Numbered from the stretch's first letter, positions 23,793-35,762 are shown. The stretch is DNA of 64,000 nucleotides from Paramyrothecium sp. XJ0827 (GCA_020881915.1 JAJFPB010000007.1:1612001-1676000); one strand, 5' to 3'. Translations and numbers: made by a program. The notes: generated by a model from the sequence alone, not told the origin.

Positions 23793-26700
23793 ATGGACGG
23801 AGATTGGGACGAGGTTCGTACCGCAAGCCGCAACCGTGCAACGCGCCCCATGACCGTCGTCCCTCGCCCGCACCACGATCTGTGCCCCCGAGGACCTCCC
23901 TTCGCAGCTGTCTGTTAACGCGATGGTATTCTCTTAGGTGTCCCGGATTCCGTTTCCGCCGCCGGGCGTCCATGCCTTACCTACCCCGGTCACAACGATG
24001 ACATTCGACACGAGCCAGGAGCTATTATGGACGGGGAATGATTTTGTAAAGATGATCAAGCTCTCGAGTATCTTCCAACACGACTGATTCGCGCAAAGGG
24101 CCGTGTTACCTCATTCTACGGCACAGAGTTGCAACGATATACCTCCTTCAAGGCGCATCCTTCGGCCGATGGCGCCGTCCGGCAGATATTGGTGAACGAA
24201 AAGGGCGTCGTCGCCCTGGGCCCCAAGGATGTTCACATGGCGCAGAGGCGGGGTGTACCGATGTGGCATATAAGGTGTGCAAACCGGCAACTGCGGCACC
24301 ATCGCATGTGAAGCTGACTGGGAGCGAAGGCACGACGAAATGAAAGAACTGCGGTGTATGAGCTTTACGTCTAAAGGAACTGCCGAGATCATCGTGGCTG
24401 GCCTGCAAAGTCTGATGCTGGTCATCGACCTCATTAAGGGTGAAGTCATGAAACAAGTCTGTCCAAACACCAATTGCCGAAGTCTAAAGGATGATCGTTA
24501 ACTTTGTCCCCTCAGGTACCAACCGAGCACCAGTATACCATCATGAAGCGTGGCCGTTACATTTGTGCCGCCACCCAGACTGGCTCTGTGCACCTGCTGG
24601 ATCCGATTAGCTTCGCGGTTGTCAAGGCATGGAATGCGCATTCAGCGCTCATCAATGACATGGATGCTCAGCATGACTTCATCGTAACCTGCGGCTATTC
24701 TTTGCGCCAGGGCCAGAACTACATGCTTGATCCGTTTCTTAACGTGTTCGACATTAAGAAGATGTCCTCGATGCCTCCAATACCATTTCCTGCTGGCGCG
24801 GCGTACGTACGGATGCACCCTAGGATGCTCACCACAAGCATCGTCGTTTCACAGAGTGGGCAGATGCACGTTGTCGACTTGATGAATCCGAACACTAGCA
24901 ATGTACGGCAGGCAAACGTTCTCACTTACCTCAGCATGTTTGAGATTGCACCATCAGGAGAGGCCGTAGCTCTTACTGATGCTGACTGCTATGTTCATCT
25001 CTGGGGATCACCTTCGAAACTGCACTTCGTGGACCTTCCCACCCCTGTTGAATTCGCAACTCCAGAGGAGTCTGCGCAGTCGATTGAGTGGACGAGTGAG
25101 ACGTGAGTTAAAAACCCATCCTCGTGTGCGCCCACTACTCTAATAGCATCAGCCCCCTGAACTCGATTGGTCTACCTTACTACCGAGAAGTCCTTGCTTC
25201 GGCATGGCCTGACTTAGTTTGTGACGTCGGCGCTCCGCCTGTCAGATTCGACCCCCAGTTTCTCGCAGGCCTGAAACCTACCGAGTTTGGGTTGTATGGC
25301 CGCAATACTCGAGGTGTGCGCAGAAACCAAGCGGAAGACACGCGTGATTTGGGCAAACTGGCCAGTTCCGGCCTCAAGGCGCCAAAATTCCTGAGCGAGA
25401 AAGCCCGAGAATCAGCCAAATTAACCACAGATCTCTCTGAGGATAAAACAGACGAGCTCTCAAGTCCTCTAGCAGATCTCGAGGTCGACAGCAAGAAATC
25501 AGATGTGCCCATGATGTACCGCAATGTCGAGATCAAGTATAGCAAGTTTGGAGTTGATGATTTCGACTTCGGGTAAGTTATTATTACACAAATCTTGCCA
25601 GCTCACTAACACCGCCGTCCAGCTTCTATAACAGGACTCGCTACTCAGGTCTTGAGACTCATATATCCAATTCCTACGCAAATTCGCTACTACAAATCAT
25701 GCATTTCACGCCCCTGCTTCGCAACCTATCCTTGCAGCATGCTGCAACTGCCTGCGTCAGCGAAATTTGTCTACTATGTGAAATGGGATATCTCTTTGAT
25801 ATGCTCCAGAAAGCCGAAGGATCCATTTGTCAAGCGACAAATATGCTAAAGACACTCAGCAATCACCCGCAAGGTAAGCATAATATGCATGAGATGCTGG
25901 ACGGCATGCTGACCATCTGTAGCTGGGCCTCTGGGACTGCTCGAAGAGGATCCACATGGGTCTACTCTCAATGTGATGTTGCAGGGATTGACTAGGTTTC
26001 TGCTGGATAAGATTGTCCACGACTACAAGACAATGTCTCCATCATCTCCGGCCATGGAACAAGTAAGACGATCTCCCAAGTTCCAAATGAACGACAATTA
26101 ATTGTTTTAGACTCTGGCAACTGCTGCAACAACAGCAATCAGGTGTATGAATTGCAGGAGCGAGTACACCAGACCCGGATCAACTTACGTCAATGACTTG
26201 CTTTACCCGTCAATAGTAAGTTCGTCCGAAGGTTCCTATGATACAGATTTAACAATTGTGCAGAAGCCTCCTGGAAGGAACGCCAAGTCGCCACGCATTA
26301 CTTTCTCTCAAGTTCTCAAAAATAGTATTGAAAGAGAAACGACATCTAAGGGATGGTGCAGCAGATGCCAGCGTTACCAGACAATAGCTACGCGGAAAAC
26401 CATTCACAATCTACCGGCCGTCCTGATGCTCAACACTGCCATTACTAGCCAGGACCACCGAAGCCTGTGGTCTACGCCTGGCTGGCTGCCCGAGGAGATC
26501 GGCATCATTGTAGATCAGGGACAGTTTTTCTGCTACGAAGGGGAGGACTTGAAACTGCATCTACAGCGGGGCATCCACAGTATCACTGTATACTCACTGA
26601 TAGGCATGGCCATCAGTATAGAAAGCGGCCAGGCACAAAAGCCGCATTTGGTGTCCATGGTCAACGGTAAGCCGGCCTTTCTACGACCCTATCCGCATGC

Positions 26701-27834
26701 TGAGCTGACAAGGACTACAGTGGCGCATGCCGAGCCAGAAGCTCCCGGGCAAAGTCAATGGCATCTCTTCAACGACTTTCTGGTGAGATCAGTCAGTACC
26801 GAGGAGGCACTTACCTTCAACTCGTCTTGGAAAGTGCCCTCAGTTGTCTCTTTCCAGGTCAAGGATGCAAACAACAAAATCGACAACGAGTGGAAGAATC
26901 AGCTTGATACCTCATTATTATACCACGACTGGAAGTGAGTGTTGCCGCACATGCCGACTCCTCAGATTATTGACCATGGTTTAGCCCCAATACTGTGTCT
27001 GATGATAAGACTTACCAGCTGCTCGATGCTGAGAAGGAGCGACCAGGTCCAGACACTGTGATTGCTCTGGACACGGAGTTCGTCGCAGTCAGGCAGCCAG
27101 AGATTGAAATGAATTCCGACGGCGAACGCGAAACAATCCGGCCCATTGTTTATGCGTTAGCTCGCGTATCGGTGGTCAGAGGACAAGGCGAGGACGAGGG
27201 CGTGCCCTTCATCGACGACTACATCGCTATAAGAGAGCCTATAGTCGACTACTTGACCTCATACTCTGGCATCACTCAAGAGGATTTGGATCCGCGTCTC
27301 TCAAACCACAGTCTTCTTCCTCTTAAAATGGCGTACAAGAAACTATGGATCCTGCTGAACTTGGGCTGCAAATTCTTAGGACATGGGTTGAAGCAGGACT
27401 TCCGAGTCATCAACATTCACGTACCCAAGGTCCAGATTATTGACACGATAGATTTATTCTTCCTAAGATCCCGCCTTCGGAAGCTCTCCCTAGCCTTCTT
27501 GGCGTGGTATCTCCTGAAGGAGGACATTCAGCTGGAGACCCACGACTCCATTGAGGACTCACGTACGGCTCTGAAGCTGTACCGGAAGTACCTGGAGTTC
27601 CAGGATGCCGGTATTCTAGAAACGATGCTCCAGGACATCTACCGCGCCGGCAGAGACGTCAACTTCAAGCCTCCGCGGAAGGATGATCAGGATATACAGA
27701 GAACGGATACGCCACCGTTACCGGTGGAAGGCGGGCCAGGCCCAACGACGCCTGCGAGGGTCACGTCATCGGCAGGAAGCGTCTTCGGCAGTGGTGTGAC
27801 CTGGACGCCAGGAAAGGGATCGCCCTTGCGATGA
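23793..27834 (+). CDS. pan2: PAN2, catalytic subunit of the PAN2-PAN3 poly(A)-specific deadenylase
   Basis: Predicted 1153-residue exonuclease that trims mRNA poly(A) tails in the cytoplasm together with PAN3. I read eleven exons: 23793-23813, 23938-24045, 24099-24274, 24330-24456, 24516-25102, 25147-25572, 25623-25873, 25923-26062, 26111-26215, 26264-26934, 26985-27834. The N-terminus (MDGDWDEV) leads into a WD40-like region ([24 protein letters not shown]). A ubiquitin-hydrolase-like pseudo-domain follows, with SYANSLLQ where a catalytic cysteine would sit, and then zinc-binding CMNC and CSRC pairs. The C-terminal DEDDh nuclease shows LDTEF (about 898-902), HGLKQDF (about 1003) and [11 protein letters not shown] (about 1057). 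The 48-base intron at 26216 could be read through without a stop. Length and domain order fit the family well. Confidence 0.95.
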
Positions 27835-28584
27835 GAGGCTTGTGAAGTAGAGGGTATAAAGGAGCGAGTGGGCCGAGTATCTATTTGTTCATATTCATCG
27901 TGCTACGGCAAATCTATGTTACAACCATACACGCATGTGTAAGCACATTTAACGTTACACCAATATCGATTCAAATCATGGGGTACTCTGCAGAGGACGA
28001 GGCCCGAGCCTACATATTTTTTGAACGTGGTTTTGTTGCTTATAGAATATATTTATTGCGGATATCATTAAATGTCTCAACTCCTTCTGTCCTTTCCGTG
28101 TTTCTCCAACCTATGAGATGATCTTGGCTAGAGCCACGCTCCTCCCCCGGACAAAAAAAAAAAGGTCAAAACAAGACCCCAGAACAATCCCAGGGCCCAC
28201 GAATAGAGTAGCAGGAGAAAGAGAAGTAAGACAAAGGGCAGTTCTAGCACAAGTCATCAACGCCGTTTGCCTCGCTTCATATATGAGGGTTTGTGAAAAG
28301 GGGAGGGGAGGCGCTAAGGATACGACGCGGTCCATATGTACGCGGCCTGGTTCTCTTAGTCTCTTTGTTTTTGTGTCCAACGCCGTCTATGCATCCCTTT
28401 AGTAAAAGCCTTCTGCCAGGCAGGCTTTCCCAGCCCGCACCAGAGCAACTCCCCATGTCTCTGGGACCGTGCTATGTTCCTGATTCATGTACCTCGAAAG
28501 ACATTCTAAGACACATCGAGAGCTTCACACAATGACTCTTATCTAGACCGCTCACGGCCGACCCGGGCCTTGAGGTTGGCCTTT
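27835..28584. other. convergent 3' region
   Basis: About 750 bases between the stop codons of PAN2 and the CK2 beta gene, which face each other. It contains AT-rich DNA near 28.0 kb and an A-run at about 28150, consistent with 3' untranslated regions. No gene is supported. Confidence 0.6.
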
Positions 28585-29676
28585 CTATAGCTCCGACTCA
28601 GCCCCGCCGTTGGCAGAAAGGGCCATGGGGCTTCCGTTGTGGTTCTGCCGTTGGCGAAGACGGGAGCTGCCTGGTGGTCGCCGCCGCGCGATGGCCCTCC
28701 CGTTAATGTTGCCCTCCTCCTCGTTCTCGGATTCTGGGTTCTGCTCAGCAAAGAGACGAGCCTCGTCCAACTCATTGATGTCGTCTGGCCTGTCGCGCAG
28801 CCACTGCATGCGAGGACCGGACCTTGCTCGCTCTGATACGCGGAATCCGTAGATCTTGGGCTCGTATATGCGACCAGGGCCTAAGCCAGGCGCAATGTTC
28901 TTCGCATAGATGCCATTGACGAGAGGCTCGTTATCCGGTACCCGTGAGCTGGCGCTGGAGATGACCTCGGCGCCCCGTTTCGTCAGGTCGTACTCGGGGA
29001 AGGTGAGGAGGAACAAGGCGCCAAATGTGCGGCCGAAGAAGGCACCGTCTACGGTCTGGAAGCGACTGTTCGGTGGCACGTACACGTCGAGGCACGACGG
29101 GCAGAATAGCTTGACAGTGTCCTCGCCAGGAATGTCCGAGAGGCCAACGGGCAGGGTTCTGGCTTGGTCGCAGTTGGTCCGCGGACAGCAGCCGAAGTGG
29201 CCTAGCTCGTATTTTTCACTCATTTGCTGTATACCGGCTCGTGAACAGATGAAGCGTTGGTGGATGAGGCCATAGAGCATCTCTGCAGACGATTCGATGA
29301 CGGACAAATCGCTCGCCATCCTGCTGTGGTGCCTCCGCTCACCAGCTGCTCTAAGCCGCTCCTGACCATCACCAAGACCTGATTCGTTGTCATCCTCCTC
29401 TTCCTCCTCCTCCTCTTCATCGTCGTCATCCTCAGGCTCGACATCAAGTATCATCTAGCGATGGAGTCAGCGTCATGGTGCGGGAGGGGCAGAAGGGGTG
29501 TTGCATTGTGGGCATACCTCGAGGGCTTCCTTGTACATGGCGACTTGGGTCTGCAGGCCGGTGAGGTTGAAGTCATCCTCGATGAACTCTTCCGAAACCT
29601 CGGCGAAATACTCATGGCCGAGCAAGGAACAGAAACTCGAGATCCATGATTCGGGAGTGCCCGAGGAAGTCGACAT
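28585..29676 (-). CDS. casein kinase 2 regulatory (beta) subunit
   Basis: Predicted 342-residue CK2 beta subunit, the dimeric scaffold that stabilises the kinase and selects its substrates in nucleus and cytoplasm. Exons (minus strand) are 29676-29518 and 29454-28585. Exon 1 carries the N-terminal helix (WISSFCSLLGHEYFAEV) with the acidic groove. Exon 2 begins with a run of Glu/Asp residues that acts as an insertion, then the conserved ESSAEMLYGLIHQRFI. The zinc finger that forms the dimer has C143, C148, C171 and C174 around LPVGLSDIPG. The C-terminal tail beyond FRVSERAR is long, with an acidic NPESENEEE segment and an Arg-rich segment. Animal subunits are about 215 residues, and fungal ones are often longer, as here. 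The gene shares a divergent promoter region with the JmjC gene. Confidence 0.95.
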
Positions 29677-30502
29677 GATGCTAACTTCGTAAGAAGAGCT
29701 GCTTTCGGAAGCCAGGGTGATGGTGGGCCGGAAGGCGCGAGGAATTACTGCTTTGTCTTCGCTGGGCTGGGTTACTGGTGCTGCGGACGCGTTGGTTGGT
29801 GAGGGCGAGGTTGAGTCTCAAGAGCGGACAGCGAGTGAAAGGCGATGAGGCGAGCGACGATCGGGCGCGCGTTGGCCGAGATGCAGGAGCCAGGCCAGAC
29901 CAGACCAGAAACAGGAATCAAAGGCAGAGGCAGACGCACACGGGCTGCGCAGCCAATCTGCCTTGGGATGACGGGGATTTGCGGCTCAAGCGGTGCGCAT
30001 GGTCAGCGCGATGAAGCGCGAATGAAGGGCGGAGGGTGGATGGCAGCGGCGCGTCGAGCGGTAAGGCTGCTCCTGGGTGGGCGGGAGGGTCGTCCTACGA
30101 TTTGATGGTGCTTGGGGCTGGTTTGGTGATGGATTGGCGGTGCCCTTGTCGAAATGCTGCCCCCTCCATTGATTGCCCTTGTGCCTTTGGGAAGGGTCGA
30201 GGTGGAGGGGTGACTTCTGCTGGGCCCAGCCCGCCGCCGGTGCTTGGTTTTGCCGAATTCCGAAGAGCTTCCCTCGATGGCATGTGCAGCGCCTGGTGCT
30301 AAAAGCTACCTCAATGGGCCGGGAAGAGTACCTTGGTCCCACTAAAAACCTGGCTGGTGCACCATGTATCCCCGAGCAGCATCAGACCTCTGCAGCCTGA
30401 GCATCTTGCATCATCACTTGCGCCAATCTTTGGGGAAGAAGTAGAGCGGCATCTTCGCGGTGACCAGCAATGTGACGGATACCAAAGAGCTACCAAACGA
30501 GA
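29677..30502. other. divergent promoter region
   Basis: About 825 bases between the starts of the CK2 beta gene (minus) and the JmjC gene (plus), so both promoters lie here. It is GC-rich, with no recognised motif and no supportable coding frame. Confidence 0.55.
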
Positions 30503-31504
30503 ATGGCCACTACATTAACCCGCCAGTCCCACCGATGGGCAACTCGCAGGAGCTGCCTTGGTAGTGTTTCTCGTCGTGCATTTGCTACTCTCCCAATTGC
30601 TTCGTCCACTGCACCGGTGGATCTGGATGTGTTCCGCCAGGATGCGTTTATCCCTGAGAAGCCTTATCTCTTCAAAGGCCGTACCCATGACACGAAAACC
30701 AAGCTCCCTGCTGCGACCAAGTGGTTCGATGAGAGCTCCAAGAGCTTCTCCCCGTACATGCAAGAATTTTACGACTGGCCATTTCCATATGAGCTCGTTA
30801 TGCCATCACCAGCCAGTCGGGAAGCCGTGGCCGCATTCCGCAACTGGCTGCTGCAAAGTTCGGAGATGATGGATCAAATCCTGGCTGGCGTCCTTGAGCT
30901 TGTACTTGTGGAAGTAGACGGGCGTACGTTTCACCAGCTCTACGCGCCTCTCAAATTGCTACACAAAGCGCTTGAGTTCAACAAAACCCAGAGGGCAGAG
31001 CTCCCCGTCCCGATACAGTTGTATATTGCTCAGTCCATACTGTCAGATCTTCCTGGTGCCTTGGTGAGAGACCTGCCGACTCCTGAAGTCGTCTTACGTG
31101 CAGGTAAAGGGGATGTCTACAGCTCAAGCATATGGCTCGGCACCGAGCCAACTTACACGCCGCTCCATCGCGACCCAAATCCAAACTATTTCTGCCAGCT
31201 CTGTAGCAGTAAGGTCCTGAGGCTCCTGCCGCCCGCGCTTGGCGAAAAGCTATTTTTCCAGGTTCAGGCGCGAATCCGCCAACAAGCCAACAGTCGCATC
31301 AGGAACGCGGAGATGATGGAAGGTAGAGAGAGGGAGGAGCTTCACCGCGCTGTGTGGGAGCCTGACGAACCACTGGGAAGCCTACACGAAGTTGAAGTGC
31401 AACCTGGGGACGCATTGTACGTACCCAAGGGATGGTGGCATTCTGTCAAGAGTCTGGCCGCGGGAGGAGGACTGAATGGGTCGGTCAATTGGTGGTTCCG
31501 ATAG
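30503..31504 (+). CDS. JmjC/cupin-like Fe(II)- and 2-oxoglutarate-dependent oxygenase, probably mitochondrial
   Basis: Predicted 333-residue single-exon protein of the JmjC (cupin_8) superfamily. The iron ligands are visible as HRD at 222-224 (TYTPLHRDPNPNYFCQ) and H313 in PKGWWHSVKS. PGDALYVP and the closing SVNWWF strand are typical of small JmjC hydroxylases such as the JMJD5/TYW5-like group. The first 35 residues are rich in Arg, Ser and Ala with no acidic residues (QSHRWATRRSCLGSVSRRAF), which looks like a mitochondrial presequence. The substrate is unknown; hydroxylation of a protein or tRNA is plausible by family. It ends about 120 bases from the opposing neighbour at 31622. Confidence 0.85.
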   Translation: MATTLTRQSHRWATRRSCLGSVSRRAFATLPIASSTAPVDLDVFRQDAFIPEKPYLFKGRTHDTKTKLPAATKWFDESSKSFSPYMQEFYDWPFPYELVMPSPASREAVAAFRNWLLQSSEMMDQILAGVLELVLVEVDGRTFHQLYAPLKLLHKALEFNKTQRAELPVPIQLYIAQSILSDLPGALVRDLPTPEVVLRAGKGDVYSSSIWLGTEPTYTPLHRDPNPNYFCQLCSSKVLRLLPPALGEKLFFQVQARIRQQANSRIRNAEMMEGREREELHRAVWEPDEPLGSLHEVEVQPGDALYVPKGWWHSVKSLAAGGGLNGSVNWWFR

Positions 31505-31621
31505 ACCTGAAATCAGGTGTCTACATTCTGCCGGAATGAGCTCGACGCCTGTGATTGGACCTTTGGAAGCCTGTATATTCTCTGTATATTAGATTGCACT
31601 CAATGCATTGTGCCGAACTAT

Positions 31622-32590
31622 CTACAGTTTCTTCTCTGGGCGACATATGACATAGTTCATGTATCCACATGGCCATAGATGCCTTTGCCTCCCACTCCGA
31701 ATCACCCAGTCACTCGTGTCTGCGCCGCAATTACGCAGCAAAGCCTCAACTTCATCTGCCGTCCTTGTTCGCAGAGCTGACATGTACCCATCAAAGACCA
31801 GCACGAACGGCAGAATTGGAATAAACCAGGAGAAGATGAGCGTAGCCGGCGATCTCCACTTCCACGCATAGTATGGCGCAGCGGCAATGACGCCGAGCCC
31901 CATCAGCGTGATGGTGATGACGCTTAGGAAATCTCGTTCCTGCAACTCAAAGATGGCGAAACCGTCGCTGGTCTGAACCGTGTCCTTGAGGATGTCTCTG
32001 GCCAGTGGATCGTCGAAGTGGTGAAAGGCGAGGTTGAATAAGCGCATGACCTTCTTGCCATCGCTGCGATGCACCAAGTGCTCCGGTGCCCGGCTCGCGT
32101 CGACGCTGTCAGTCTCGTATGTGATGCGCGGGTTCTTGCGCGCGAGCCTCTGCCACGACTCAAAGTTCGGATGCAGGTCGGTCAACACGAAGTCGACGTG
32201 GGGCTGTTCGTTGTCCCTGAGGTGGGCATTGATGGTGCGTTCAATAGAAGGCGTTGGGCCGCCGCCGCCGGCGCAAAAGTCAATGTATGTGTACGAAGAC
32301 AAGTCCTCAGCGAGATGCTTGATCAGAAGCGAGGCGGCTGTTTGCGCCGCGGACATGGATTGCAAGGGCGTTTTTGCTGTCCATGTCTGGGTGAGTCCAT
32401 CCTGGACACGCGCACGGAGGAATGCTGGGAACCTTCGCGGCCCCGTTAGTCTTGATCGGATATGAGGCGTGAGCCGAGGCATTCAGATGATGTTTGCAAT
32501 CAGTCTGGATAAGCTGCAGCATAATAGGTGAACGAACCAGGGCTGATCATCGATCTCGAAAACGTGCATACGCGGAACTAGAGGAGCCAT
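31622..32590 (-). CDS. methyltransferase-fold protein with a predicted membrane hairpin, unknown function
   Basis: Predicted 287-residue protein. Exons (minus strand) are 32590-32538 and 32432-31622. The intron joins HVFEIDDQPW to FPAFLRARVQDGLTQTW. A glycine-rich loop YIDFCAGGGGPTP (67-79) and an acidic end of the next strand (VLTDLHPN) resemble a class I SAM-binding fold. AFHHFDDPLARDIL resembles the post-IV region. At about 187-205 and 214-232 lie two hydrophobic segments separated by a short charged loop, after which methyltransferase-like sequence resumes (MSALRTRTADEVEALL...GCGYMNYVICRP-type end). It looks like a conserved fungal hypothetical family. Methyl transfer is inferred from fold resemblance only, and no substrate can be proposed. 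Confidence 0.72.
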
Positions 32591-33863
32591 TGTGGCTATC
32601 CCTACAGCTTCTAGCTGTCTAGGTATGTCCGGAAGATACAGGATAAGCGAGGTTACCCTCAAGGATCCGTTGGTTTGATCTGAATATATAGAAGTCAGGC
32701 CGTGGAGGAAAAACGAGAGTCGTTGTGAACGGTGACGTGTGCCATTCACCAGGTAGCCCCCAATCCCTGCTGCTAGCTCTGGCGGTTTCAGCAAGACACG
32801 GGTACCTGCATTCCGCACCCACGGGGTGAGCAAAGTAATTTAAGACAGACTGTAGACTAAGACGAACCCGAGAAAGCTGTATAGGTCTAGAATAAATCGA
32901 TAACCTGCAATTATATTTTCTCCTCCACAAGTGCTCCTTTCATTAGCAATTGACCCGTCTTTTACCCCTTGTGCTGTCTGTTGGTAGCGAGCCAAGATTA
33001 TATGTTACTGGAGTACATAAACATCAAGAGAGACGAGAATGCGGCCAGAGTAAAATACCACCTACCGAACCTAGTAATCAGTACGCACCTTTCCCAACAA
33101 ATGACACGGGCATGGTTTCACGCCTGAGAAATGACCCAGTTGTCCCGACTCATTCCGAGCCCATATGAATAAACCCAGCTCCAAGGCACAGGTCATTTAG
33201 AGGTGTTTATGACTGACACTTTAATCTTTACATCCCCCCCGGATTCACTTTCAAGTTTGAAACCGTTGGGTTCCCTTCCCTCTGTTCCTAATGGTTGATG
33301 CCAACATGCAACGATAGATCTGCAAGCACTACCAGCTTGGGTTTCTTTGTTCTTGGAAACACACATAAACATCAAAGCTAAAATAATATGTAAATTCAAG
33401 GAATTTTATAGACATTTGAAGGCTTTTTAAAATCTTACTATTCACTATTATTTACCAGATTCAATTTTGCAGTCCGCTTCTTCTGCTCGCAGCTTGCCAT
33501 AAGAAGAGAAATACTGGCAATGCGCATTGCATTTTGCCAATGAACTCCCTCTGACCCATGACAACGGTCAATGTCGACGAAGTCCACACGCTATTCAGCC
33601 AGTTGGTAAAAAGCACTGGAAAGAACAGGAATGCATCGCCACCGTGACACTGGGATTGAAAACGGTAGATCTAGGACGTTGGACTAAGCTAGAACAATCT
33701 AGCATGTGACAATCGACTAATCCACAAAAGTCTAGGATGATCTATCAAGTCCAGGTGTAAGTGTATAAATACAACATTTGTATTCATATTACTAGAATTC
33801 TATCGTAGAATCCTGTGACTGAAGTAATGAATGCTGGAAATCGAACATCGACCATACGAAGCA
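32591..33863. other. AT-richer intergenic region
   Basis: About 1.3 kb between the start of the methyltransferase-fold gene and the stop of the Yrb30-like gene, both on the minus strand. The part from about 33.2 to 33.85 kb is clearly richer in A and T than the rest of the window. No gene is supported. Confidence 0.55.
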
Positions 33864-35762
33864 TTACGGAGAGTCAAGGTAAGGATCGAATCCAACCCGC
33901 CGTTGCGCATCGCTTCTGGCTCTCCGCCTGTCCTCACCCACTAAACCTGTCGTCGACGTCTCTTCTAGAAAGAACGTCAATACGTGGTCTGGAATGGTCA
34001 GATGCGAGGCTTGCTGAAATTCCTGCAACCCAGCCAAGCGAATGAGCATCTCAAGCAAAGATAGGGAAGTTGTTACCGCTGCGAAGGGCGATCTTGCCAC
34101 AAACCCTTGCGTGTCTTGTTTCCTAATAGAATCCTGTTCGTGAGGTGACGAAAAGACAGAGGGCACTACCTCCTGATGCAGGGATAAATTCCTTAGTTGT
34201 GCGGCTATACTAGCATCAATGGCCGGAGCGTTGTTCCTCGGATTCGGGGTATTCGCCGGCTGGGAGTTGGCTTCACCGTCTGAGTCCGTTTCATTCTCCT
34301 CACCACTGTCGACATCCTCATCTGCTCCAAACGCATGAACCTCAAATGCCAACCACTCCGGATCCAAAGACCGAGGCAGGCTGCTATTGCTATAGCCAGC
34401 ACAGTGCCTAGCGTCTTCTCCAACAGGCTCAATCGAACATTCTCCTTTTAGCTGCCTGTCGATTTCGGCCTGATCATTCTCCACGGGTTCCTTGAACGAG
34501 TCAAATTTGTCGATTATAGTTGCGTTGTCTCTTGCACACTGTGACATGACCTGGACATCCCGTTTCAACAGTAGAGCTGGACAGTTATCGCTTGGTGAAG
34601 CGCCGCCGATGTTCAAGATTTTGCTCGTATCTGTGTAGAATATTTTCGAGAATTGCTGGATAGGAACAATCTCCCGAATGCCGGCATTCACGATGTCATT
34701 GAATGCGCCAATGCTCTCGTCTGGAGCATGTACGCGCCCATCGTCCAAATCCTCGACAATTTCGAGAAAATATGTGTACTGCTGCGTGACGAAATTCTCT
34801 TTGCGTTGTGGAGCGTGCGTCGGGGGGTTTGTTGGACCAAGGTTCGCACTCCGGCGTAACCGTACCCGTGCCTTGTGCATCACTTCTTGCCACAACGGCT
34901 TTCTCTGACCATCATCTAGACCGTAGGGCGCCACGCCAGTTACCATTTCAGGCGAGGTGAGGGTCTTACCCGCTTCAGACTTATTGGAAAGGATATCCCG
35001 AGAAGTCGAATTGGTGGCGTGACCTCGAAAAAGCATATAAAGCGTTAGACTGAAGGCTGGCCCGATTTGTACTGACATCGAAGGGTTTTGTGCATGATGA
35101 GTGTCACCAACGATCAAAAGCGTGCTTGCTTGCAACAGCCTCGACGGTGACACGCCCGAGGGTATCGTTGTAGAAAGACTTTCACCAGAAGCAGTGATCG
35201 CTAGCTGGAGAAGAGGAACCTCACGATCGATACGGTCTAGGAGACCTTTGATGTCTACAAGGACCTTTTGCAGCTTCTCATGATGAGTTTGTCTACTTGC
35301 TGTCGTTGCAAATGAGTCGTTCTGCACATGCTCCTGTGCTATGGCGACATCTTCGATCCGTCGACCAAGGGATGACACATCGGCATGCAAGGACTTGGCA
35401 AGAGGCACTGCTGACGCGAGAAATGCATTACCACGACCAGATCTGGTGCTGGTAAGCTATGGCCAGCACGAGATACAATGTAGAGGACGGACTTAAGCTC
35501 AATGAGATCAATGACAGGTGTGATGACCTAGAAACCACCCAGTCAGTACGCGTCCAGTGATGGATCGCGGCGGCGTTAGTACCTGGATCTTGCTTGTTAA
35601 ACGCTCCTGAAGGAAGCTCAGTTCCTAACTGAGGCCCTCATCGTCAACCGACTTGAGAAGTCGCGAGCATTGTTTGATAGCCAGACTAGATGTGAGGGCT
35701 ATGCCAGATCGGATGGCATACTTGACTGCTTGAACTCCTACAGCAGCAAGGAATTCGTCCAT
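33864..35762 (-). CDS. Yrb30-like RanGTP-binding protein, interrupted by an in-frame stop near its N-terminus
   Basis: Related to fungal RanGTP-binding proteins of the Yrb30 family (Pfam Ran-binding, PF05508), which bind the GTPase Ran/Gsp1. I read exons (minus strand) 35762-35583, 35527-35493 and 35442-33864, giving 598 codons. Exon 1 starts MDEFLAAVGVQAVKYAIRSG, as in the family. Codon 46 (35627-35625) is TAG, yet the frame continues sensibly after it (ELSFLQERLTSKIQ). Exon 3 is open for 526 codons, with DIKGLLDRIDREVPLLQLAI, VSPSRLLQAS, KPLWQEVMHKARVRL and SLDPEWLAFEV as conserved blocks. A donor GTTGAC at 35648 would remove the stop in frame at the cost of 22 codons. So the gene is a recent pseudogene, uses that weaker donor, or contains a sequence error. 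The identity is firm; whether it is functional is uncertain. Confidence 0.8.

Noticed and set aside
18407..27834. A secondary-metabolite cluster built around the methyltransferase and the Zn2Cys6 regulator
   Set aside because: The neighbours are PAN2 and a COL-26-like sugar regulator. No synthase, P450, oxidase or transporter gene lies nearby.
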